From the NCBI GenBank assembly GCA_905215815.1, contig CAJMRN010000007.1, forward strand, positions 1-41,564: DNA of 41,564 nucleotides, written 5' to 3'. Below the pieces are notes generated by a model. It was not told the DNA's origin. It saw only the letters and a list, made by a program, of their open reading frames with translations, and ran no database searches. Made by a program: the position numbers and the translations under genes. This stretch comes from an uncultured bacterium (GTDB lineage Bacteria > Actinomycetota > Coriobacteriia > Coriobacteriales > Coriobacteriaceae). This document shows, piece after piece, positions 1 to 7,451 of this stretch (within the stretch, counting starts at the first letter, position 1; each line of letters opens with the position of its first letter).

Positions 1-59
1 TCCTGCTCGCACGGAGAGCACATTAAGTGCTCTCCGGCTCGTGCGGAACTCGCGATCGA
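1..59. repeat. Hairpin repeat, left copy (cut by window edge)
   Basis: A perfect 9-bp stem (GGAGAGCAC/GTGCTCTCC, 13-21 and 27-35) with loop ATTAA is followed by a 20-bp block at 40-59. That block recurs, exact and inverted, at 2219-2238 beside a sister hairpin at 2243-2265. The two copies face each other across the toxin cassette. The left part may extend beyond the window. Seen directly; a mobile or REP-like nature is inference. Confidence 0.75.
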
Positions 60-102
60 CCAAACCCCGCGTCCCATCCCGGCGAGCCTCTGGCTAGTTA
101 CG

Positions 103-154
103 ACAATCAAAAAGCAACAAGGGGCTCCCCCGCTCATCAAACGGGAGAGCCCCT
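103..154 (-). terminator. Terminator of the toxin operon; left member of a direct repeat pair
   Basis: Read on the minus strand, a 12-bp stem with one mismatch (121-132 with 142-153) ends in a T-rich tail (TTGTTGCTTTTT), 26 nt after the toxin stop codon, so it fits a rho-independent terminator. The same sequence, including its T-rich tail, occurs again in the same orientation at 2051-2103 with a handful of substitutions and one indel. The pair therefore flanks the two-gene cassette as direct repeats. Confidence 0.75.
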
Positions 155-179
155 CGCCATACATAACGAATCAAGGTGC

Positions 180-947
180 CTATAGGTAGACCTTTTCGAG
201 AAACGATAATGTGTCCTGAAGACGCGCTCTCTCTTTACGATCGGTCTGCCGATTTACATAAGAAGAAAAGTCCGCAAAGAAGTCTCCGGCATCAGCCCTC
301 ATTTGCTCTATTAGCTCCAAGCGAGCCGAAGGCGGCAACAAACCCGCAAGTCGAACAATATCCGAGCGATGCTTTCGTCGATCTTTATCGTTGCAATGGC
401 GCCCTTCTTCATAGCTCCTATTGATATCAATGTGTGCACGCATCTTGAGGGGAATGATATGGAGCGCATCGAGCAACGTAATGCCCTCTACGTTCGTTGC
501 GTTGTCGCGAATAAATTCGTAGTAGCCATCGTCGAGAATAATTGCCGAAAGACTTGATACGGCCCCGTCAAAGGAAAGAGGTGCCACTTCGCTCGTTTCA
601 TCTTCGAGCACAAAATCAGGATGTCGGGCAAATAGCTCAATTTGGCCGGGATAGTCTAGGACTTGCCTTGATCCTTCGGGCAAACAGAACCGATAGTAAG
701 TGCACCTTCCATCGCCGACCTTTCCAGTCTCATATCCGGCAGCTTTGATAAATGCCCACAATGCAGTGGCGAATTCAACGCCTTTCCCATCAACAATTAC
801 GACGACATCCAAGTCTTCAGTAGCTCTAAACGAATCGCCCTCATTGTCAAATAGAACGCTGCAGGCCCCTCCACCAATAAGGACGTAACCGCCTTTACAG
901 CCGCTCATGGCATCGGCAAATCGCTCTATTCCCCTCACTTTTGACAT
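180..947 (-). CDS. Nucleotidyltransferase, AbiEii/MNT-type putative toxin
   Basis: A 255-residue protein with the nucleotidyltransferase-fold signature near its N terminus: LIGGGACSVLF at about residues 22-32, then RATEDLDVVV, in which the paired acidic residues of D-L-D would bind metal. This GG...R-x-T-x-D-x-D arrangement is typical of AbiEii-like and DUF6036-like proteins, several of which are toxins that modify tRNA or other targets. The start at 947 is chosen because AGGAGG lies 5 nt upstream; a longer reading to 1043 has no support. It overlaps the upstream gene by 13 nt, so translation is probably coupled. It could also be a non-toxic nucleotidyltransferase; the toxin role is inferred from family and gene pairing. 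Confidence 0.75.
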   Translation of the reverse strand: MSKVRGIERFADAMSGCKGGYVLIGGGACSVLFDNEGDSFRATEDLDVVVIVDGKGVEFATALWAFIKAAGYETGKVGDGRCTYYRFCLPEGSRQVLDYPGQIELFARHPDFVLEDETSEVAPLSFDGAVSSLSAIILDDGYYEFIRDNATNVEGITLLDALHIIPLKMRAHIDINRSYEEGRHCNDKDRRKHRSDIVRLAGLLPPSARLELIEQMRADAGDFFADFSSYVNRQTDRKERARLQDTLSFLEKVYL

Positions 948-1957
948 ATCGTCCTCCTGAGCTGTTCGACCGCGTCGAGCAGACGATCTTCTTTGTAATC
1001 TGCTTTTGCGCAAGCAACGTATAAGGAAAACGGGTCGACACACTGCAAACCAGTCGCGTCAAAACTAATATCGGACGGCGCGTCCACGGGATACGACCAG
1101 ACCTCAATCACAACTGCCGCCGGTTCGTACCACTGAGCCTCCAGCCATCTGTCGCCCATATGCTCTTTCAAAGCCTCTAGCTGATATTTTTCGAGAGCAA
1201 TGGTTGGAGCAGAGTCTTCATGGGCAAGGTCGGACATATAGCTAAGGGCAGACACACCGGAAAGCAGCGCATCAACGGCACGTAGCTCTGTTCTCTCGAT
1301 AACCTTCTTGAGCCGGATTCGCTCTAAAACTGGCGTGCGAAGATAGTCCTCAAACCCATCTAGCAACGTCTCGGTCGACAGCCCGGCGTCACACAATATA
1401 CGCTTTTTGCCGTCCCGTATAATCAACCCAGGAGCTATAGCGGCGATTTCCGAAAGATAGCCGCTGACGCTTGCCGCGCTTTTGCCACACAGACGCGCTA
1501 GGTCGCCGGCGGAGCAGTCAACCCATCGTCCCGCAATGAGATTTAGGACGATTCGTTGAGATTGGAACGAAAGCGGAGCAGCGGGAGAAGCACCCAGCAC
1601 TTCATCGGAAATAACGGCTCCGATAAACGGCAGGAACGCATTTCGCTCATCTCGGATATATGCGATTCCCTCCGAAGAAAGCGCGCGCATAAAACCTAAA
1701 TCCATAGCATCCCAGCAAATTGCCACCGGACGAGCATCTAACGTAAGCACTGCATTGACGAGATTTCGCGCCGAAATGACACTGGGCGGTTCTTTAGGTT
1801 CCGCAACAATAAAACGGCCCTGCTCAGACATGCCAAGCCGTGCCAAGCGAAGCGAATACCGTTCAAGATACATGCGAGGAATCTGCATCTCAACTGGCTC
1901 CGGGTCGATGGCGAGCTCTAAAGAGAAGAGTCTTTTTGGGAGACAATTTAGCAGCAT
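935..1957 (-). CDS. Winged-helix regulator, putative antitoxin of the nucleotidyltransferase
   Basis: A 340-residue protein encoded first in the two-gene operon. A winged-helix-like segment lies at about residues 133-185 (RIVLNLIAGRWVDCSAGDL, then a SAASVSGYLSEI recognition-helix-like stretch). The N-terminal 110 residues and the C-terminal 150 residues resemble nothing I can name. It is longer than typical AbiEi antitoxins (roughly 200-280 residues, from memory). ATG at 1957 is preferred over TTG at 1963 because AAGGG then sits 9-10 nt upstream. In AbiE-type systems the antitoxin represses its own promoter; a good promoter lies immediately upstream here. Assignment as antitoxin is inference from order, overlap and the DNA-binding-like segment. 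Confidence 0.6.
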   Translation of the reverse strand: MLLNCLPKRLFSLELAIDPEPVEMQIPRMYLERYSLRLARLGMSEQGRFIVAEPKEPPSVISARNLVNAVLTLDARPVAICWDAMDLGFMRALSSEGIAYIRDERNAFLPFIGAVISDEVLGASPAAPLSFQSQRIVLNLIAGRWVDCSAGDLARLCGKSAASVSGYLSEIAAIAPGLIIRDGKKRILCDAGLSTETLLDGFEDYLRTPVLERIRLKKVIERTELRAVDALLSGVSALSYMSDLAHEDSAPTIALEKYQLEALKEHMGDRWLEAQWYEPAAVVIEVWSYPVDAPSDISFDATGLQCVDPFSLYVACAKADYKEDRLLDAVEQLRRTICQK

Positions 1958-2004
1958 GTCCAATCACCCTTTTCATTTCAGTTACATTTTAGTATCTATC
2001 TGAA

Positions 2005-2032
2005 ATTATACTGAATCGTATAAAACGCTCAA
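2005..2032 (-). promoter_or_regulatory. Promoter of the toxin-antitoxin operon
   Basis: On the minus strand a -35 TTGAGC (2027-2032) and a perfect -10 TATAAT (2005-2010) are separated by 16 nt, in an AT-rich patch unlike its surroundings. An AGTAT/ATACT inverted pair (1991-1995 and 2008-2012) overlaps the -10 and could be an operator for autoregulation; the operator role is inference. Confidence 0.7.
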
Positions 2033-2050
2033 TCCCTAAAGTCATAAGAA

Positions 2051-2103
2051 ACAATCCAAACGCAATAAAGAGGCTCCCCCGCTCATCAAATGGGAGAGCC
2101 CCT
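2051..2103 (-). terminator. Terminator hairpin, right member of the direct repeat pair
   Basis: Near-copy of 103-154 in the same orientation: stem arms around 2070-2081 and 2091-2102, loop CTCATCAAA, and a T-rich tail on the minus strand (TCTTTATTGCGTTT). It lies upstream of the toxin operon promoter and would stop minus-strand transcription coming from pcrA. Its duplication on both sides of the cassette suggests the cassette entered at, or was duplicated with, this terminator. Confidence 0.65.
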
Positions 2104-2191
2104 ACTCACATCTATTTTTCTATCAGCCCACCCGGCTCTCCAGATCAAAAAGCGAACGAGCAAAGCGACGTTCGCAAGCAGCGTTACCCAA

Positions 2192-2321
2192 GGACCTGGG
2201 CGGGCGTATGGGGCAGCATCGATCGCGAGTTCCGCACGCAAAGGAGGCCACTTAATGTGGCCTCCGTCTTGCGCAGGACTGCCCGAGCAGGCGATGTTGC
2301 CCCATACGCCCGCCCAGGTCC
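2192..2321. repeat. 130-bp palindromic element downstream of pcrA
   Basis: Perfect 24-bp inverted arms at 2192-2215 and 2298-2321 extend inward with one mismatch (GGCAGCATCG against CGATGTTGCC) and enclose a 9-bp hairpin with loop TTAAT at 2243-2265. On the minus strand the small hairpin is followed by TTT, so it may help end pcrA transcription (pcrA stops at 2329). The hairpin and the adjacent 20 bp (2219-2238) match the element at 1-59 in inverted orientation. Confidence 0.75.
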
Positions 2322-2328
2322 GCCGGGA

Positions 2329-5229
2329 TTATGACAGCTTAACGATCGGCGCGAAGCCCTTCATCAGCTTTTTGGTCTGGCCGGTCTTTTCGAACTGGAC
2401 CTCGATCATGTCTCCGGCGACCGAGATCACGGTACCCGTGCCAAAGGTCTTGTGGCTCACGGTATCGCCCGCGGCAAAGTCCTGCGACGCGCTGGCGCGA
2501 TCAACCTTGCGCTCCACCGTCGGGGACACCTTGGACGAGGGCTTTTTGGCTCGCGGTGTGCCCGAGCCAAAGGTCGAGGCAACACGGCCGGCGTCGGGCG
2601 AGACCCCACGATGGCGCTCGGTCCCGTAGCTGCTGCCGCCAAAGAAATCGTCAAAGCTCGATCCACCGCGCGAACCGGAACCGCCGGTCGAGCGCGTATG
2701 CGAGCCAAACACCTTGCCGCCATACATATCCGAGCCCATGCCCGAGCCAAAGGTGCCGCGACGGTCGCCGCGCTTCTCCCAGCCCGTTCCCTCAAAACCG
2801 GCAGAACCGATACCGCTAAACTCGATATCCTCAAACGGAATCTCGTTGAGGAAGCGCGAGCGCGGGTTGGCAGAGGTCGAGCCGTAGGTGCGACGCGTGG
2901 CCGCATAGGTCAAGAACAGGCGCTTACGGGCGCGCGTGATGGCGACGTAGGCCAGGCGACGCTCCTCCTCGAGCTTACCCGGGTCATCGCTGCCGCCAAA
3001 GTCGTGCACGTGCGGGAAGATGCCCTCCTCCATGCCGGCCACGAACACCGCCGGGAACTCCAGGCCCTTGGCGGAGTGGATGGTCATCATGGTGATGGCA
3101 TGCGTCTCGCCGGCCAGGGAATCCAAGTCGGAGCGCAGGGCCAGCCACTCCATGAGTGCCGGCAGCGCCTTACAGGTGAGCGGACCGTAGGTGCGCTCAA
3201 TCTCGTCGGCATGCACGGCACCCGCCGGCATCTCCGTCGGCGCGGCATACGCGTTGCCCGCGATGGCAGCGGCCAGGGCATCCTGCGGTGAGAGCGCCGG
3301 GGCGGCTAGTCTATCGAGCGGATTGGAACCTGCAGCATCGCGCGCGCCGACGAGTGCCTCAAACGAGGATGCCGGGGCGGACGGCCCCGGTTCGGGCGCG
3401 GGCGCGCTCACCACGACGGGCTCGGGCTCGGCGCCGGCAGGAACGTCGGCAACACCGGCTGCGCGCAGCTCTTCCAAGCTCTCGAGCGTACCCTCGATGT
3501 CCTCGTGCGTCTCCTCAAATTCGGCAGCGACGCCCAGGAATTCCTGGATGTTCTCGGCGCGGCTCTCGGACTCCATGGTGCCCTCGGCGCGAAATGCCTG
3601 CAGCAAGCCCGTCTTATCGACAATCATCTCGACGACGTCCTTGAGCTCGCCGTCCATGCGGCGGCCCTCGCGCACCAGCGACACAAAGCTCGACAGGCCG
3701 TTGCGCACCTTGGCGCTAAACATGCCGGTCTCGGCGCACGCGATCTCGCAAGCCTGGAAGAACGAGCAGTGGTTGTCGCGCGCCAGCTGCTCGATCTTTT
3801 GGATCGAGGTGGAACCGATGCCGCGGCGAGGTGTGTTGATGACGCGCTTGACGCTCATCTCGTCGGCCGGGTTCACGATCATCTTGAGGTAGGCCATGAC
3901 GTCGCGGATCTCGGCACGGTCGAAGAATCGCGTGCCGCCCACGATCTTGTAGGGCACGCCCGCGCGCAGGAACATATCTTCGAGAATACGCGACTGGGCG
4001 TTGGTGCGGTAGAACACGGCGATGTCGTCGTAGCTCGTACCCTTGGCGTGCAGCTTCTCGATCTCGCCGGCAATCCAGCGGCCCTCGTCGCGCTCGTCGC
4101 TCGCCTGGAAGGCCTGGATCTTCTCGCCATCGCCCTCGGCCGTAAACAGGCGCTTGTCCTTGCGCTGCGAGTTGTGGCGCACCACGGCGTTGGCGGCGCT
4201 CAGGATGTGACCCGTGGAGCGATAGTTCTGCTCCAGCTTGACGGTCTTGCAGTTTTTAAAGTCCTTCTCAAAGTCCAGGATGTTGGTGATGTCGGCGCCG
4301 CGCCAGCTATAAATGGACTGGTCATCGTCGCCTACGACCATGAGGTTTTGGTACTTGGCGGCCAGCAGGTTGGCGATTTCGTACTGGACGTGGTTGGTGT
4401 CCTGATACTCGTCGACGCTAATGTAGCGGAAGCGCTCTTGGTACTTATCGAGCACCTCGGGGCGGGTGCGCAGCAGCTCAAGCGCGCGCACGAGCAGGTC
4501 GTCGAAGTCCATCGCATTGGCGGCGCGCAGGCGGCGCTCCAGCTCCAGGTAGACTTGCGCGGCCTTTTTGTCGTTGGGGCTATCGGCGCTCTTGAGCATG
4601 TCCTCGGGGCCGATCATGGCGTTTTTGGCCGAGCTGATCTTGCTGCGGATCATGTTGATGGGGAACTGCTTTTGCTCGATGCCGAGCGCCTGCATAATGT
4701 CACGCACCATGCGCTTTGAGTCATCATCATCGTAGATGGTGAACTGACCGGTATAGCCCAGCAAGTCGGCGTCCTCACGCAGCATGCGCACGCACATGGC
4801 ATGGAAGGTGCACACCCACATGCCGCGGGTGCCGCTGGGAATGAGCGCCGCCAGACGCTCGCGCATCTCGGCCGCGGCCTTGTTGGTAAACGTGATGGCA
4901 AGAACCTGCCAAGGCTTAACACCCAGGTCGCCGAGCATATGTGCGATGCGGAAGGTCAAGACGCGGGTCTTGCCCGAGCCGGCGCCGGCGAGCACCAGCA
5001 ACGGACCCTCGGTGGACAGGACCGCCTCGCGCTGGGCGGGATTAAGGCTGTCAATGTCGACGAGCGGCTTGGCGGGCTTGGGCGCCGGCGCGGGAGCGTC
5101 GTAGATGTCGAGCGGGACGAGCTCGGGCTCCGGCGCTGCAGGGGCGGTGTATGCATCGAGCGGCACGGGTTCCGGCGCGGGCGGCACGGGTACCGCGGCG
5201 TTCTTTTCCCAGGGCAGGGGCTGGGTCAT
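2329..5229 (-). CDS. pcrA: ATP-dependent DNA helicase PcrA/UvrD
   Basis: A 966-residue SF1A 3'-5' DNA helicase of repair and replication restart. Walker A AGAGSGKT at residues 81-88, followed by FTNKAAAEM (motif Ia), VDEYQDTN (motif II), GDDDQSIYSWRGA (motif III), and TIHSAKGLEF and VAITRARKRL (motifs V and VI). The C terminus carries the Tudor-like segment (GDTVSHKTFGTGTV) that in PcrA contacts RNA polymerase. Oddities: a 60-residue Pro/Ala N-terminal extension with a duplicated VPLD-x-Y motif, and a long Ala/Pro-rich insertion before motif V (around residues 600-690), making it longer than the usual 720-780 residues. ATG at 5229 is chosen because GAGGAG lies 6 nt upstream. Confidence 0.95.
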   Translation of the reverse strand: MTQPLPWEKNAAVPVPPAPEPVPLDAYTAPAAPEPELVPLDIYDAPAPAPKPAKPLVDIDSLNPAQREAVLSTEGPLLVLAGAGSGKTRVLTFRIAHMLGDLGVKPWQVLAITFTNKAAAEMRERLAALIPSGTRGMWVCTFHAMCVRMLREDADLLGYTGQFTIYDDDDSKRMVRDIMQALGIEQKQFPINMIRSKISSAKNAMIGPEDMLKSADSPNDKKAAQVYLELERRLRAANAMDFDDLLVRALELLRTRPEVLDKYQERFRYISVDEYQDTNHVQYEIANLLAAKYQNLMVVGDDDQSIYSWRGADITNILDFEKDFKNCKTVKLEQNYRSTGHILSAANAVVRHNSQRKDKRLFTAEGDGEKIQAFQASDERDEGRWIAGEIEKLHAKGTSYDDIAVFYRTNAQSRILEDMFLRAGVPYKIVGGTRFFDRAEIRDVMAYLKMIVNPADEMSVKRVINTPRRGIGSTSIQKIEQLARDNHCSFFQACEIACAETGMFSAKVRNGLSSFVSLVREGRRMDGELKDVVEMIVDKTGLLQAFRAEGTMESESRAENIQEFLGVAAEFEETHEDIEGTLESLEELRAAGVADVPAGAEPEPVVVSAPAPEPGPSAPASSFEALVGARDAAGSNPLDRLAAPALSPQDALAAAIAGNAYAAPTEMPAGAVHADEIERTYGPLTCKALPALMEWLALRSDLDSLAGETHAITMMTIHSAKGLEFPAVFVAGMEEGIFPHVHDFGGSDDPGKLEEERRLAYVAITRARKRLFLTYAATRRTYGSTSANPRSRFLNEIPFEDIEFSGIGSAGFEGTGWEKRGDRRGTFGSGMGSDMYGGKVFGSHTRSTGGSGSRGGSSFDDFFGGSSYGTERHRGVSPDAGRVASTFGSGTPRAKKPSSKVSPTVERKVDRASASQDFAAGDTVSHKTFGTGTVISVAGDMIEVQFEKTGQTKKLMKGFAPIVKLS

Positions 5230-5500
5230 GGGCGACTCCTCATCTGACGGACGGCGCGCCTGCGGGCAGCGCCATAGTTTGAGCCGTACCAGTATACCGA
5301 GCCGCGCGGACACCGACGCAAATCACACCACGACTCCGTGCGCCACCGTCAGACCCGCCCCAGCGGATTTGGCGCAATGGGGTCAGGTTGATCTGCACCA
5401 TGTTGCTGCAAAGTAACCCGGCCCCAATGCACCAATCAGGGCGTCGCCGATGTCATGGCAGCAGCAGCGAGCGGTGGCCGGGGCGAACAAATTGGCATGA
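5230..5500. other. Gap between uppP terminator and pcrA
   Basis: No convincing gene. Upstream of pcrA on the minus strand there is TATACT (5291-5296), a possible -10 with only a weak TTGCGT -35 at 19-nt spacing. The rest is dominated by the palindromic repeat at 5369-5435, reported separately. Confidence 0.5.
5369..5435. repeat. 67-bp imperfect palindrome
   Basis: Outer arms TTGGCGCAATGGGG (5369-5382) and CCCCAATGCACCAA (5422-5435) pair with two mismatches; inner parts pair further (GGTT/AACC, TGCA/TGCA). It lies between pcrA (upstream side) and the uppP terminator. No T-tract follows, so it does not look like a simple terminator. Probably an intergenic repeat element; function unknown. Confidence 0.6.
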
Positions 5501-5540
5501 AAAGGGGCGGCATAGACCTTCTGGTCATGCCGCCCCCTTT
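5501..5540 (-). terminator. Terminator after uppP
   Basis: Arms AAAGGGGCGGCAT and ATGCCGCCCCCTTT, extended by GACC/GGTC around a short loop, with one bulged base on each arm. On the minus strand it is followed by TTTTC. It lies 45 nt after the uppP stop codon. Confidence 0.8.
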
Positions 5541-5584
5541 GAATGACAAGTTGTCGCTCTGGCCGCCGCGCAGCGTCAACCAAG

Positions 5585-6559
5585 TTACAGGCCGAGCATA
5601 GGCTCCAGGACAAAGAAGTACGCGAGCACCACGATGCCCAGGATGATGCGGTAGACGCCGAAGCACTTGAAGTCGTGACGGCGGACAAAGCCCATAAGCC
5701 ACTTGATGGCAATGAGCGACACCACAAAGGCGACGACGCAGCCCACGCCCAGGATGGCGATCTCGTTGGTGCCGAAGGTACCGCCCTTAATAAAGTACTT
5801 GACCAGCTTGAGCGCACTCGCACCAAACATGACGGGAATGGCCAGGAAGAACGTGAACTTAGACGCCACCGAGCGCGTGCAGCCCAGTAGCAGGCCGCCG
5901 ATGATCGTGGAGCCGGAGCGCGATGTGCCCGGAATCAGCGAAAGCACTTGGAAGCAACCGATACCCAGCGCGGTCTTCCAGCTCAGATCCTCGAGCGTAG
6001 TGATGGAGCCAAAGTCCAGGTTATCGTCATCGTCTGCAGCGGCAGCCGCAGCGGGAGTGGCAAAATGCGCACCAGCGGGGCGTCCGCCCGCCACCACGGC
6101 ACGCGAACCAAACGAACCGGCAAGAGAGGCCTGGTCGCGCTTGTTCGCGCGCCAGTTCTCGATCACGATAAACAGCACGCCGTACACAATGAGCGCCAGC
6201 GCCACGACGGGAGCATTGTAGAAATGCTCCTCCATCCAGTCGTTAAGCGGCAGACCGATCGCCGCGGCGGGAATGCAGCCGAGCACAATCTTGCCCCACA
6301 GCACCCAGGTGTCGCGACGGCCCTCCTTGCCTTTGCTGGGAGAAAACGGGTTGAGATCGTAGAAGAACAGGACGCAGACGGCCAAAATGGCGCCAAGCTG
6401 AATCACGACCAGAAACATATTCCAGAACGTCTCGCTCACGTTCATCTTGACGAACTCGTCCACCAAGATCATGTGACCGGTCGACGAAACAGGCAGCCAT
6501 TCGGTGATGCCCTCGACCAGGCCCATGAAGGCAGATTTTAGAAGCTCGATGATATCCAA
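5585..6559 (-). CDS. uppP: Undecaprenyl-diphosphate phosphatase
   Basis: A 324-residue integral membrane protein of the BacA/UppP family, which recycles undecaprenyl pyrophosphate to the monophosphate carrier for cell-wall synthesis and gives low-level bacitracin resistance. The two signature motifs are present: GLVEGITEWLPVSSTGH near the N terminus and PGTSRSGSTIIGGLLLG in the middle. It is about 50 residues longer than usual because of a polar loop containing AAAAAADDDDNLDFG between membrane segments. The start is a TTG at 6559 with GAGGGGG 5 nt upstream; no in-frame ATG fits, and the much longer open frame upstream lacks family similarity. Confidence 0.93.
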   Translation of the reverse strand: MDIIELLKSAFMGLVEGITEWLPVSSTGHMILVDEFVKMNVSETFWNMFLVVIQLGAILAVCVLFFYDLNPFSPSKGKEGRRDTWVLWGKIVLGCIPAAAIGLPLNDWMEEHFYNAPVVALALIVYGVLFIVIENWRANKRDQASLAGSFGSRAVVAGGRPAGAHFATPAAAAAADDDDNLDFGSITTLEDLSWKTALGIGCFQVLSLIPGTSRSGSTIIGGLLLGCTRSVASKFTFFLAIPVMFGASALKLVKYFIKGGTFGTNEIAILGVGCVVAFVVSLIAIKWLMGFVRRHDFKCFGVYRIILGIVVLAYFFVLEPMLGL

Positions 6560-6806
6560 AGGGACCCCCTCGTTAGACACCCGCCGATATTGTTCTGCGG
6601 ACGGTGCGGGCGATGTCCCATTATCAACCGTTGGCGGCGCGCCTGCGCCTACCCTTACCAAAAAACTCGCCCGTTCACAGAATTGCGAGCGGTCAAACCC
6701 AAATCCTTGGGTATAACTGCAACAAGATAAAGTGTCCGGCGGCCACGCATCCGCGCCCGCCCGACGCACGAGCCCCACGCCCGTGCGATAGACCAAGGAG
6801 GAAACC

Positions 6807-7244
6807 ATGAACGAGGGCTACACCAAGGTATTTGTTTCACTCGACGGTACTGAGCAGCAGGATTTTGTGCTCGCACGCGCCATCAAGGTCGCCGCGAACA
6901 ACGGCGCCAAGCTGATTATCGGCCACGTTATCGATTCCACGGCACTCGAGAGCGCCGGTTCCTATCCGGTCGATCTGGTCAACGGCCTAGAGGAGGCATT
7001 TAAGAACTCCATCGCCAAGCAGCTCGAAGAGGCCAAGGCCAATCCCGACATTCCCGAGGTCGAGGTCATGATTCGCGCCGGCCGCATTCGCGAGACGCTC
7101 AAAGACGAGATGCTCGACGTGGTCAAGCCCGACCTGGTGCTCTGCGGCGCTCGTGGCCTGTCCTCGATCAAGTATGCACTCCTGGGTTCAATTTCGACGT
7201 TCCTGCTGCGCAACACCGACTGCGACATCTTGGTCGTGAAGTAG
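6807..7244 (+). CDS. Universal stress protein, UspA family
   Basis: A 145-residue single-domain Usp protein. It begins with the typical first strand (YTKVFVSLDGTEQQDFVL) and ends with the nucleotide-binding loop region (LCGARGLSSIKYALLGSISTFLLRNTDCDILVVK), in which G-x2-G-x9-G-S/T spacing is recognisable (GARG...LGS). Proteins with this loop usually bind ATP. Transcribed divergently from uppP, with AAGGAGG 6 nt before the ATG. The precise role of Usp proteins is condition-dependent and cannot be read from sequence. Confidence 0.9.
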   Translation: MNEGYTKVFVSLDGTEQQDFVLARAIKVAANNGAKLIIGHVIDSTALESAGSYPVDLVNGLEEAFKNSIAKQLEEAKANPDIPEVEVMIRAGRIRETLKDEMLDVVKPDLVLCGARGLSSIKYALLGSISTFLLRNTDCDILVVK

Positions 7245-7257
7245 GTTCCTTCCCGCC

Positions 7258-7348
7258 GGCGCAAGGCCTGCGGGGTTATCACGCCGACGTCCTCGCCGCT
7301 TCGCGGCTGCGGGATGTCGGCTTAGATAACCCCTCCCGGCCTTGCGCC
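7258..7348. repeat. 91-bp long palindrome between convergent genes
   Basis: Outer arms GGCGCAAGGCC (7258-7268) and GGCCTTGCGCC (7338-7348) are perfect. Inside, GGGGTTATC pairs with GATAACCCC, GCCGAC with GTCGGC, and GCCGC with GCGGC around a TTC apex (7300-7302). It lies between usp (+) and the histidine kinase (-) and could act as a two-way terminator, though a T-tract is lacking on both sides. More elaborate than a normal terminator. Confidence 0.7.
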
Positions 7349-7451
7349 TTCGTCACCGTACTTCAGCGAGTTATCTGATAGAAAAATGGCGTGCCGGCAC
7401 GTTTTGTTTGGGGCGGCACGTTTTTGTTTGGGCGGACGTCTACCGTATGCG

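Noticed and set aside
3505..4719. 404-codon open frame antisense to pcrA
   Set aside because: It is a shadow of pcrA caused by GC-rich third positions; composition is Leu/Val/Asp/His-rich without any domain, and no ribosome site is present.
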